Both the position numbers and the translations under genes were made by a program. A stretch of DNA of 7,171 bases, from positions 1 through 7,171 of the forward strand of contig JAUSQB010000384.1 of NCBI GenBank assembly GCA_030652715.1, given 5' to 3'. Positions within the stretch are counted from its first letter, which is position 1. Each line of letters opens with the position of its first letter. The notes below the pieces were generated by a model. The model ran no database searches. It was given only the letters and a program-made list of their open reading frames with translations, and was not told the DNA's origin. Source of the stretch: Rugosibacter sp. GTDB lineage: Bacteria > Pseudomonadota > Gammaproteobacteria > Burkholderiales > Rhodocyclaceae. This document shows positions 1 to 6,509 of this stretch, piece by piece.

Positions 1-103
1 GATGGGCGCGATCAAGATCGCCCATCGCGGTGGCCAGAATCACAAACCGACGTATGATGACATTGCTGCACGTTACCAGGCCACATTTACCGAGTCTCTT
101 TAA
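1..103 (+). CDS. C-terminal end of a probable PfkB-family carbohydrate/adenosine kinase (5' end outside window)
   Basis: An open frame enters from the left edge (first full codon at base 2) and ends at TAA 101-103, giving 33 residues that include GAIKIAHRGGQNHKP and finish in TESL. The pattern small-G-(A/S)-x-K-I-x-x-x-G-x-Q resembles the last helix and tail of bacterial PfkB-type adenosine/sugar kinases, which follows the GAGDAF catalytic motif. That motif lies outside the window. The enzyme family phosphorylates sugars or nucleosides with ATP in the cytoplasm. The gene ends 54 bases before the start of the lipoprotein gene on the same strand. The reading frame is clear; the family assignment rests on one short motif and is tentative. 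Confidence 0.5.
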   Translation, partial: MGAIKIAHRGGQNHKPTYDDIAARYQATFTESL

Positions 104-144
104 CATGCTCTTTGAAGTTTGCTAAATTTTAACCAAAGGAAAAT

Positions 145-150
145 AAAGGA
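145..150 (+). promoter_or_regulatory. Ribosome binding site of the SlyB-like lipoprotein gene
   Basis: AAAGGA lies 7 bases before ATG 158, a normal Shine-Dalgarno spacing. A second identical AAAGGA sits 10 bases further upstream at 135-140. The site favours ATG 158 over the in-frame TTG at 119: the 158 start puts a lipoprotein signal peptide directly at the N-terminus, whereas the TTG would add 13 charged residues in front of it. Confidence 0.7.
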
Positions 151-157
151 AAACGCC

Positions 158-607
158 ATGAAAAATTATCGCTTATTGCTTGTTGCACTTTCAGCCCTGA
201 TGCTGGCGGCTTGCGCCAGTCAATCTGGCTCGTCTTATTCGCGCGAACAAACCCGCAGCGAACAAACCGTGCGTTTGGGCGTCGTCGAATCGGTGCGTAA
301 CGTGACCATTGAAGGCACAAAATCCGGCGTTGGTGCTGTCGCCGGTGCGGCAGTCGGCGGCATTGGCGGCAGCCACGTAGGTAAAGGCAAGGGATCGACA
401 GTCGGTACGGTAGTCGGTGCAGTACTCGGTGGCGTAGCCGGACATGCCATTGAAGACAGTACGACAAAAAAAGCTGGCCTTGAAATTACCGTTAAGCTGG
501 AGAATGGACAGCTAATTGCTGTAACACAAGAGGCTGACGAGCAATTTCGCCCTGGCGAGCGTGTGCGTGTCGTCTCGGGTGGCGGTGTAACGCGTGTCAC
601 ACGCTGA
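158..607 (+). CDS. slyB: SlyB-like outer-membrane lipoprotein with glycine-zipper 2TM domain
   Basis: This encodes a 149-residue protein. Residues 1-18 form a lipoprotein signal peptide (MKNYR, then a hydrophobic run) ending in lipobox LAAC, with Cys19 as the expected lipidated residue. Residues 53-97 are a double glycine zipper (GVGAVAGAAVGGIGG, a short GKGKGS turn, then VGTVVGAVLGGVAGHAI), the pattern of the 17-kDa antigen/SlyB family. The C-terminal part (GLEITVKLENGQ, later RPGERVRVV) follows E. coli SlyB closely, and the length is about the same. SlyB-type proteins are outer-membrane lipoproteins linked to envelope stress and to stabilising outer-membrane proteins. The next gene on this strand, 86 bases on, is an acyltransferase. 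No terminator or strong promoter is evident on either side. Family is confident; strict orthology to E. coli slyB is inferred. Confidence 0.9.
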   Translation: MKNYRLLLVALSALMLAACASQSGSSYSREQTRSEQTVRLGVVESVRNVTIEGTKSGVGAVAGAAVGGIGGSHVGKGKGSTVGTVVGAVLGGVAGHAIEDSTTKKAGLEITVKLENGQLIAVTQEADEQFRPGERVRVVSGGGVTRVTR

Positions 608-693
608 GCATGAAGAAGCCTGCCTGCCGCACTTAGAGGACAGCAAAGATAACGGCGCTGCCGCGCTCCAGAGACGAAGGCAAATATTCAGGG

Positions 694-1620
694 ATGGCAA
701 CGCCATTGGCAAAACCCGCTGAAAATCAGCATACGGGGCTGCGTGCAAAGTTTCGTGCAATCTTCCGCTTAAGCCGCACCGCACTGCATCTGGCAGGCGG
801 CCTGCTGACGGTTGCGCTGATCTATCCATTTATCACGCAAGGCACGCGCCTGTCGCTCAAACAACGCTGGTCGAGACAGCTCCTCACAGTATTGGGCGTC
901 ACCCTAAAAGTTCCCGAAGGCGACCCGCAGGTAGTGCAAAGCAAGTACTGTACTGGCGCCGACGGGACGACGAACGTGCCAGAAACAACCAATCCTGCTG
1001 GTCTGTTAGTTGCCAACCACGTCTCGTTTCTCGACATTTTTGTCATTAACGCCTGGACGCCAGCGGCTTTTGTGGCCAAGGACGATGTGCGCAACTGGCC
1101 TGTGATCGGCTGGCTCAGTCAACATACCGAAACAATTTTTATGCAGCGCGGCTCACGCCGTGCAGCACACGCTGCGCGTGATCATCTAGTCGACCAATTA
1201 TGTGCAAAGCGGCTCGTCGCCGTATTTCCCGAAGGCACCACCAGCGACGGCCATACCGTGCAGCCGTTTCACAGTGCCCTATTCCAGAGTGCAATTGATG
1301 CGTCAGCGCCTGTGATTCCTCTGGCCTTGCGTTACTTCGATGCGCAAACCCAGCAGCCCAGCCATGCCGCCGACTATATAGATGACTTGACGCTGATCAG
1401 TTGCCTGTGGTCGATCGCTACCAGCGCAGGGCTCATCGCACAGCTTGAACCCTTGCCAGCACTCATCTCCGCCGACCTTGATCGCCGCCACCTCGCCGCG
1501 CATGCGCACCGCGCCGTCGCGCATCGGTTGCTGCAAATGATCAATCCCAGCCTGAAGGTTTCACCTGTTGCGGACACGGCAGACGAAATACCCTCCGGTC
1601 TTCCAGCCGTACAGCCGTAA
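694..1620 (+). CDS. plsC: Lysophospholipid acyltransferase (1-acyl-sn-glycerol-3-phosphate acyltransferase, PlsC family)
   Basis: This 308-residue protein probably transfers an acyl chain to a lysophospholipid (lysophosphatidate to phosphatidate) at the inner membrane. A hydrophobic segment at about residues 33-48 could anchor it. The catalytic HX4D motif is NHVSFLD (His109, Asp114). FMQRGSRRA at 149-157 is motif II, FPEGTTS at 178-184 is motif III, and VIPLALRY at 207-214 is motif IV. The order and spacing fit the family. The stretch before the HX4D box (about 76-102) is longer than usual and low in conservation. The start at ATG 694 is the only reasonable one, but its Shine-Dalgarno is poor (AAGG 13 bases upstream). 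The C-terminal 26 codons overlap the 3' end of apaH on the other strand. Several paralogues of this family can exist in one genome (PlsC, OlsA types), so the exact acceptor lipid is uncertain. Confidence 0.9.
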   Translation: MATPLAKPAENQHTGLRAKFRAIFRLSRTALHLAGGLLTVALIYPFITQGTRLSLKQRWSRQLLTVLGVTLKVPEGDPQVVQSKYCTGADGTTNVPETTNPAGLLVANHVSFLDIFVINAWTPAAFVAKDDVRNWPVIGWLSQHTETIFMQRGSRRAAHAARDHLVDQLCAKRLVAVFPEGTTSDGHTVQPFHSALFQSAIDASAPVIPLALRYFDAQTQQPSHAADYIDDLTLISCLWSIATSAGLIAQLEPLPALISADLDRRHLAAHAHRAVAHRLLQMINPSLKVSPVADTADEIPSGLPAVQP

Positions 1621-2377
1621 GCGATCCGCCCCACAGACAGCCCGTGTCAATTGCCAGCAAGTCTGACTGCTCATGGTAGCCCAGCGCCGACCAATGCCCG
1701 CAAACAATAAACTGACCAGCACTCGCCCGTTTCGACGCAGCGAACCACGGCACACATCCCACCGGCCCTTGTCCAGGCGGGGATTTTGCGCCAGAAGCAC
1801 GCAACTCCATGGCACCGGCAAGGGTCACATAGCGCATGCGCGTCATCGCATTCACCACCACCCGCAGCCTGTCCCAGCCCGTGAGGTCATCACGCCAGGC
1901 AGTCGGTTCCGAACCCCACATATTCGACAGGAAACCTCGGTAGTCCCGTGCCGTCAGCGCAACAGAAACTTCATCGGATAAAGCTTTTGCCTGCGCCAGA
2001 GTCCATTCCGGCAAGAGTCCGGAGTGCACCATCGCCCACGGCCCCTCCACATGCACCAGCGGCTGTGCGCGCAACCAGCTTAGAAGCTCATCACGATCAG
2101 GAGCGGCAAGGATCGCATCCAGCGTATCTTCTTTATTCGCGCGCCCAAAGCCTTCTGCCTGCATCACTAAATGCAGATCGTGATTGCCCAGCACTACCAC
2201 CGCCGCCGTGCCCAGTGACTTCACATAGCGCAGCACTTCCAGCGACTGAGGGCCGCGATTGACGAGGTCGCCAACAAACCAGAGGCAGTCTTTGCCCGGG
2301 TCAAAATCAAGTGAGTCGATCAGTTGGCACAGCGGGCCAAAACAGCCCTGCACATCGCCGATTGCGTAAGTTGCCAT
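1541..2377 (-). CDS. apaH: Symmetrical bis(5'-nucleosyl)-tetraphosphatase (Ap4A hydrolase) ApaH
   Basis: This 278-residue protein is close in length to E. coli ApaH (280) and colinear with it. It hydrolyses Ap4A symmetrically to two ADP in the cytoplasm, removing a stress-linked nucleotide; the family also removes Np4 caps from RNA. Metallophosphatase motifs are in order: GDVQG (7-11), GDLVNRG (36-42), GNHD (64-67), VHSG with His118, GHW (227-229) and DTGCLWGG (244-251). The first motif has Gln where E. coli has His (GDVHG); the rest of the metal site looks intact. It starts at ATG 2377 with no clear Shine-Dalgarno, 44 bases after the birA stop on the same strand, so it is probably the last gene of the ntrB-ntrC-birA transcript. 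Its last 26 codons and stop overlap the acyltransferase gene tail to tail. Confidence 0.95.
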   Translation of the reverse strand: MATYAIGDVQGCFGPLCQLIDSLDFDPGKDCLWFVGDLVNRGPQSLEVLRYVKSLGTAAVVVLGNHDLHLVMQAEGFGRANKEDTLDAILAAPDRDELLSWLRAQPLVHVEGPWAMVHSGLLPEWTLAQAKALSDEVSVALTARDYRGFLSNMWGSEPTAWRDDLTGWDRLRVVVNAMTRMRYVTLAGAMELRASGAKSPPGQGPVGCVPWFAASKRASAGQFIVCGHWSALGYHEQSDLLAIDTGCLWGGSLTAVRLEDRRVFRLPCPQQVKPSGWD

Positions 2378-2421
2378 AGGTTATTTAACTATGAGATACC
2401 GCGAAAATGACCAAGCTTATC

Positions 2422-3306
2422 TCAAACTGAGGTCGCTGCCCGCAAAGAGATTTCGCCGGAGAGAACGCGTTCAATGCGGCCATTCGCCTCCAGCAACAAT
2501 GCGCCAGCACTGTCCACACCGCGACAAATACCCTGTCGTGGCGACGAAAAATCCGTCAGCAGCACGATGGGCGCATCCTGAAAAGCATGCCGCGCCAGCC
2601 AATCCGGCCTGAGCGCTGCAAAACCCGCTTGCGAAAAAGTTTCCAGCACTGACAGCAGCTCAATCAATAACGCTGCCAGCAGTGCATTGCTGTCTACAGC
2701 GTCACCCAAAGCAGCGGCTGTCGCCCGTACATCGGGTGGCAATGCGGCAGGCAAGCGGCAGTTGATGCCAATACCAATGACAGCTGCATGGGGCGCGCCA
2801 GGCACGAGCTCAATCAGAATGCCGCCCAGTTTTTTGCCGTTGAGAAGAATGTCATTCGGCCATTTAAGGGCGGTTTTCACAGCGGGCATGCCTTGCTGCA
2901 CCGTATCATCAGCGCGCCCCGCAGGCTTGAGTCCGTCTCTGGAAAGTACCCCTGGGGTGCCGACTTTTTCGACACTGCCGTGCAGCATCTTTTCCAGCGC
3001 ACGCGCGACAGCAACACCTGCCGCCAGCGATAATCCCATGGGCAAAGTGCCCGGCGCAAAGCGCCACAGCACAGAAAATGTCAGGCTATCGCCCGGCGCG
3101 GCAATCCATGCCCGGCCACGCCGGCCACGTCCTGCGGTTTGTTCTTCAGCGACCACCACCGCACCCGATGGAGCACCCATCTCGGCGCGACTCATCAGCA
3201 CCGCATTGGTTGAATCGCATCGCGGCAACACGTCGATGTCAAAACGGCACGCAGCCTCGCCCAACGCTATCACCAGCTCTGGCACATTCAGGCTTATTGT
3301 CATCAT
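2422..3306 (-). CDS. birA: Biotin--[acetyl-CoA-carboxylase] ligase, monofunctional (no DNA-binding domain)
   Basis: This 294-residue enzyme activates biotin with ATP to biotinyl-AMP and transfers it to the lysine of carboxyl carrier proteins such as AccB. The catalytic domain begins almost at once: CDSTN (30-34), the adenylate-binding loop EQTAGRGRRGRAW (55-67), KWPNDILLNGKKLGGILIE (148-166, Lys148 matching the catalytic lysine), GIGIN (178-182), and the small C-terminal SH3-like part with GICRGVDSAGALLLE (259-273). The N-terminal winged helix of E. coli BirA is absent, so it should not repress biotin genes. About 35 residues (111-145) between the strand ending in ALEKML and KWPND have no counterpart in E. 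coli BirA. It starts at ATG 3306, with GGGA 7 bases upstream as a plausible ribosome site, 22 bases after ntrC. In many betaproteobacteria coaX follows birA; here apaH does. Confidence 0.93.
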   Translation of the reverse strand: MMTISLNVPELVIALGEAACRFDIDVLPRCDSTNAVLMSRAEMGAPSGAVVVAEEQTAGRGRRGRAWIAAPGDSLTFSVLWRFAPGTLPMGLSLAAGVAVARALEKMLHGSVEKVGTPGVLSRDGLKPAGRADDTVQQGMPAVKTALKWPNDILLNGKKLGGILIELVPGAPHAAVIGIGINCRLPAALPPDVRATAAALGDAVDSNALLAALLIELLSVLETFSQAGFAALRPDWLARHAFQDAPIVLLTDFSSPRQGICRGVDSAGALLLEANGRIERVLSGEISLRAATSV

Positions 3307-3328
3307 GCAACTATCCCACAGATCACGG

Positions 3329-4771
3329 CTATGCCTTTACCGGATTGTCTTCCAGGCCGAGTTCCTGAATCTTGCGCGTAATCGTGTTGCGGCCAAGACC
3401 GAGTAACTGAGCCGCCTCGATGCGGCGGCCACCTGTTGCCGCCAGCGCACGCCGTATCATGGTCGATTCAAATTGTTGTGTGAGTTGCTCAGCCACTTGC
3501 CCTGGGGCGCTGGCCAATACACGATCAACCTCACGCGCCAAAGCAGCCAGCCAGTCGGCGCTGGCAGCACGGTGCACAGAATCTCCTGCTTGATCTTTTG
3601 CTTGATCACGCCCTGCGTTGCGCAGCTCCGTCGGCAAATCGGGAACATCAATACTTTGCCCCGGTGCCATGACCGTCAGCCAATGACACAGATTTTCCAG
3701 TTGCCGCACATTGCCGGGAAACGCAAGGCCTTGCAAAAACTTTTGTGCCACCTCGGAAAGCCGTTTAGGCTCGCCGCCGAGCTCTTGCGCACTCTTTTGC
3801 AAAAAATGACGCGCCAGGATAGGAATATCATCGCTGCGCTCACGCAAGGGGGGCAGCCGCAAGCGAATCACATTCAAGCGATGAAACAAGTCTTCGCGAA
3901 ACAAGCCGTCCCTTACACGCGCCTCTAAATCCTGGTGCGTTGCTGCAATCACGCGCACATTGGCCTTCACGGGCTGATGACCACCAACGCGATAAAAATT
4001 GCCATCCGAGAGAACGCGCAATAGCCGTGTCTGCAACTCGGCGGGCATATCACCGATCTCATCGAGAAACAGGGTTCCGCCTTCGGCTTGTTCAAAGCGG
4101 CCGCGACGCTGCGCCGTCGCTCCCGTAAAAGCGCCCTTTTCATGGCCGAAAAGTTCGGACTCCAGCAAATCCTTTGGAATCGCTGCCGTATTGATCGCGA
4201 TGAATGGCGCATTTTTACGTGGGCTGTGGCGGTGGAGTGCCTGTGCTACCAACTCCTTGCCTGTGCCGGACTCCCCATTGATGAGCACGGTCGCGAGTGA
4301 CTGCGAAAGCCTGCCAATCGCGCGAAAGACTTCCTGCATGGCAGCGCCCTGCCCCAGGATTTCAGGCATCACACCTGCTTCTTCTGCAGATCCACCCTGC
4401 TGCACCGATTCAACCAGCGCGCGCCGCACCAGGGCCACCGCCTGATCGACATCGAAAGGTTTGGGCAAATACTCAAAAGCGCCCCCCTGGAATGCAGCTA
4501 CAGCAGAATCAAGATCGGAATACGCCGTCATGATAATGACGGGCAATTCGGGATAATGAATTTTTACCTGGCGCAGCAAATCCAGTCCATCTGTGCCAGG
4601 AATGCGAATATCGGAAATCAGAGCGGCAGGCGGTTGCGCGCCGCCCAAGGCACCCAGCGCTTCATCAGCCGTTGCAAAGCTTTTGACAGGAATATTTTCG
4701 CGTCCGAGGGCCTTTTCCAATACCCAGCGGATTGAGCGATCATCATCGATAATCCAGACGGGGTTGCTCAT
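3329..4771 (-). CDS. ntrC: Nitrogen regulation response regulator NtrC (sigma-54 activator)
   Basis: This 480-residue protein has the full NtrC architecture. The receiver domain (1-120) has an acidic pocket at Asp9-Asp11, phospho-acceptor Asp54, Thr82 and Lys104. The sigma-54 AAA+ domain (about 138-375) has Walker A GESGTGKE (166-173), the GAFTGA sigma-54 contact loop (213-218), Walker B GGTLFLDEIGD (231-241) and the arginine-finger region FREDLFHRLNV (291-301). The C-terminal Fis-type helix-turn-helix (about 435-473) contains AAQLLGLGRNTITRKI. Phosphorylated by NtrB, it activates nitrogen-limitation promoters such as glnA. ATG 4771 overlaps the ntrB stop by four bases (ATGA), and AAGGA at 4781-4785 inside ntrB gives a 9-base spacing, so translation is probably coupled. 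The linker holds a short DQAK/DQAG repeat (389-396). Alternative NtrX identity is unlikely given the partner and glnA context. Confidence 0.97.
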   Translation of the reverse strand: MSNPVWIIDDDRSIRWVLEKALGRENIPVKSFATADEALGALGGAQPPAALISDIRIPGTDGLDLLRQVKIHYPELPVIIMTAYSDLDSAVAAFQGGAFEYLPKPFDVDQAVALVRRALVESVQQGGSAEEAGVMPEILGQGAAMQEVFRAIGRLSQSLATVLINGESGTGKELVAQALHRHSPRKNAPFIAINTAAIPKDLLESELFGHEKGAFTGATAQRRGRFEQAEGGTLFLDEIGDMPAELQTRLLRVLSDGNFYRVGGHQPVKANVRVIAATHQDLEARVRDGLFREDLFHRLNVIRLRLPPLRERSDDIPILARHFLQKSAQELGGEPKRLSEVAQKFLQGLAFPGNVRQLENLCHWLTVMAPGQSIDVPDLPTELRNAGRDQAKDQAGDSVHRAASADWLAALAREVDRVLASAPGQVAEQLTQQFESTMIRRALAATGGRRIEAAQLLGLGRNTITRKIQELGLEDNPVKA

Positions 4772-5853
4772 GATATGTTTTCCTTGAGATTGTCTTTTGT
4801 ATGGGGCCGTAAGGCCAGTGGCAGCATCAGCGTAAAGCAGGTGTGCCCCGGCTTTGATGCGACCTCGACCGTTCCACCGTGCTGCTGAACAAAACTTTGG
4901 GCAATCGTCAGGCCAAGCCCGCTGCCATTTTCCCGGCCTGAAACCAGAGGATAAAAAATCCTGTCCTGCAAATGCGCAGGAATACCGGGACCATTATCAA
5001 TAACCCGCACTTCCAGTGCCAGTTGATAATGCCTTTTTGCCAAAATGACCTGGCGTGCGGCGCGCGTAGAAAAGATGATTTCGCCCTTATCGTGCATCGC
5101 TTCTGCTGCATTGCGCGCAATATTAAGCACGGCCTGGATCAATTGCTCACGATCTCCGGTGAGGGCGGGTAATGAGGTATCGTAATCGCGCTGGACATGT
5201 ACATCGGGATATTCGGCATGTATCAGCCGCCGCACGCGCTCGAGAATCTCGTGGATATTAACCAGCGTGGGTTGCATCGCACGATGCGAAGACAACAAGC
5301 GCTGCATTAGATCTTGCAGACGATCAACTTCTTCGATAATCACTTGGGTATATTCTTTTAGCTGATCATTGCCCAACTCACGCTCAAGTAATTGCGCTGA
5401 ACCACGAATACCGCCCAATGGATTTTTAATTTCATGTGCAAGATTTCTCACCAGCTCGCGATTCGCTTGCTGCTGCTGGGCGAGCTGCTCTTCTCGCGTG
5501 GCTTTCAGTTGCTGATCAATCGGCCGCACCTCAAGCAGGAATTGCGCACCTTCCAGCGTGACAGGCGTCACCGTGCAATCAACATGCAAGGTTTCAGACG
5601 ACAAGGTAATCGGAATATTATGGCTGGTGTAACTCCATTGATTAACCAGCGCACTGCTCAATGCAGCGACAAGCCCGGCAGGCTCGCCCAGCAACTTTCT
5701 TAAAGTTTGACCGACCAGCAATCGCGAGCTGATGGCGAACAGATTTTCTGCCGATGGATTGGCATAGCGGATAATTTGCTTCTCATCAACCAACACGACA
5801 GCTGATGACAGCAAATCGAGACCGCCAACAGCGGAAGAGGAAAGCAAATTCAT
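4768..5853 (-). CDS. ntrB: Nitrogen regulation sensor histidine kinase NtrB
   Basis: This 361-residue cytoplasmic kinase/phosphatase has no membrane segment. It has an N-terminal PAS domain (about 8-112), a coiled linker rich in Gln (113-132), the H-box NLAHEIKNPLGGIRGSAQLL (137-156) with phospho-acceptor His140, and a GHKL ATPase domain: N-box NIARNAAEAM (244-253), G1 box DNGPGIP (286-292), and G2 box GSGLGL (310-315). In the known pathway it phosphorylates NtrC when nitrogen is scarce, and PII protein switches it to phosphatase mode when glutamine is plentiful. ATG 5853 is the first usable start, since no in-frame start lies between it and an upstream TGA. No good Shine-Dalgarno precedes it. 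A sigma-54-like promoter lies 65 bases upstream on the same strand. It overlaps ntrC by 4 bases. Confidence 0.97.
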   Translation of the reverse strand: MNLLSSSAVGGLDLLSSAVVLVDEKQIIRYANPSAENLFAISSRLLVGQTLRKLLGEPAGLVAALSSALVNQWSYTSHNIPITLSSETLHVDCTVTPVTLEGAQFLLEVRPIDQQLKATREEQLAQQQQANRELVRNLAHEIKNPLGGIRGSAQLLERELGNDQLKEYTQVIIEEVDRLQDLMQRLLSSHRAMQPTLVNIHEILERVRRLIHAEYPDVHVQRDYDTSLPALTGDREQLIQAVLNIARNAAEAMHDKGEIIFSTRAARQVILAKRHYQLALEVRVIDNGPGIPAHLQDRIFYPLVSGRENGSGLGLTIAQSFVQQHGGTVEVASKPGHTCFTLMLPLALRPHTKDNLKENIS

Positions 5854-5917
5854 CGTTTTTAAAAGAGTAAGGCAGTATCGGTTTTTAATTGCAAGAATGA
5901 AGTCTCAAGCAAAGGTG

Positions 5918-5934
5918 AGCAAGAAACACACCAG
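5918..5934 (-). promoter_or_regulatory. Candidate sigma-54 promoter for ntrB-ntrC
   Basis: Read on the minus strand the site is CTGGTGTGTTTCTTGCT. It fits the degenerate sigma-54 consensus YTGGYRYG-N4-TTGCW at every defined position: the GG (5931-5932) and GC (5919-5920) doublets are separated by exactly 10 bases. The strictest form would have CAC where this has TGT. Transcription would begin near 5907, leaving a leader of about 54 bases before the ntrB ATG. It lies in the 97-base non-coding gap between the upstream gene's stop and ntrB, with the correct orientation. I found no clear NtrC-binding dyad upstream. The motif is seen in the sequence; promoter activity is inferred. Confidence 0.5.
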
Positions 5935-5952
5935 ACCGTTACTCAACACACA

Positions 5953-6480
5953 TTAGCGCAGGTTAGCTATCTCTTTTTGCAAGGCTTTGATGTTACGTTC
6001 ATGCAGTGCGGCTGTATCGCGCAGCGCTTGAGCATTTGGTGAAGCGGCAGCGGTGGCTACAAGTTTCTGTGCTTTAGCTAAATTCTCAAGTTCGCTATTC
6101 AGTTCTTTTTCCAAAATAGTACGACGATCATCATCGCGCGCGCGCTGCTCATTACCTGAGACCCGTGGAAAATCCACCGGGGTGGGCGTAGCAGAAGCGC
6201 GGGGCCCGAGATCACGCCGCTCTCGTGGCGACGTAGCTCCAGGGGGTGTCCGCTGCTGAGACAGCACGGCACAAGTAGTTTTACCACTGCGCGGCTGGGT
6301 ATTCGTAAAAAGAATCTTGCCAGAAGCGTCTGTGCATTTATAAAACGTGCCGGCATGCACTGCCAGCGGAAAAAAAACAGCAGTGCCAAGAGAAAGATAC
6401 AACGCGTGGAGTAATAAAAAAGCCAGGAAAGTTTGGCTATGTGCTCCGACAACTGCGCGGGGTAGATAGATTCTTTTCAT
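5953..6480 (-). CDS. Secreted DUF4124-type protein with C-terminal coiled coil, function unknown
   Basis: Starting at ATG 6480 this is a 175-residue protein. Residues 1-43 look like a long signal peptide: basic start (MKRIYLPR), hydrophobic core TFLAFLLLHALYLSLG and further to FFPLAVHA, with likely cleavage after Ala43. Residues 44-63 (GTFYKCTDASGKILFTNTQP) resemble the DUF4124 signature of a short YKxxDxxGxxxF/YxxxxP strand pair. Two cysteines (49 and 70) could form a disulfide. A Pro/Arg/Ser-rich linker (75-110) leads to a charged helical region (about 113-175) likely to be a coiled coil. A longer reading from TTG 6567 is possible, but it would run through the glnA terminator, so ATG 6480 is preferred; no good ribosome site is visible. 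It sits between glnA and ntrB, all on the same strand. No function can be assigned from sequence. Confidence 0.8.
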   Translation of the reverse strand: MKRIYLPRAVVGAHSQTFLAFLLLHALYLSLGTAVFFPLAVHAGTFYKCTDASGKILFTNTQPRSGKTTCAVLSQQRTPPGATSPRERRDLGPRASATPTPVDFPRVSGNEQRARDDDRRTILEKELNSELENLAKAQKLVATAAASPNAQALRDTAALHERNIKALQKEIANLR

Positions 6481-6490
6481 AGGTTCAAGT

Positions 6491-6509
6491 GTATGCGATG
6501 TATGGCGAT
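6491..6509. repeat. Short imperfect tandem direct repeat beside the glnA terminator
   Basis: GTATGCGAT (6491-6499) is followed immediately by GTATGGCGAT (6500-6509), differing by one inserted G. The second copy supplies the left outer arm of the terminator's nested inverted repeat. It lies in the short leader before the DUF4124 gene start. The repeat is directly visible; it may be a small duplication with no function. Confidence 0.5.

Noticed and set aside
86..128. Possible sigma-70 promoter before the lipoprotein gene (TTTAAC at 99-104 and TAAATT at 123-128)
   Set aside because: Only 3 of 6 and 4 of 6 consensus matches with long spacing; too weak to call.
119..157. Longer lipoprotein reading frame starting at TTG 119
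   Set aside because: It adds 13 charged residues in front of a perfect lipoprotein signal peptide; ATG 158 has AAAGGA at the right spacing.
2345..2359. Gln in place of His in the first ApaH metal motif (GDVQG)
   Set aside because: I recall GDLQG/GDVQG in other proteobacterial ApaH proteins, and all other metal-site motifs are intact, so it is not evidence of inactivation.
2687..3406. 239-codon open frame on the plus strand, antisense to birA and the end of ntrC
   Set aside because: It lies wholly opposite well-supported genes, has low-complexity Ser/Pro/Ala/Arg composition and no recognisable motif; it is a shadow of GC-rich coding sequence.
3715..3725. FPGNVRQLEN in NtrC where WPGNVR is usual
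   Set aside because: A conservative aromatic swap in an otherwise complete sigma-54 activator; not worth a separate finding.
3473..4445. Plus-strand open frames opposite ntrC (for example 3473-3928 and 3999-4445)
   Set aside because: They mirror conserved AAA+ codons of ntrC and show no family motifs, so they are chance open frames.
5975..6045. Possible NtrC-binding site upstream of the sigma-54-like promoter (around TTTGGTGAAG)
   Set aside because: Only the right half resembles the TGGTGCA half-site; there is no matching left half, so no dyad.
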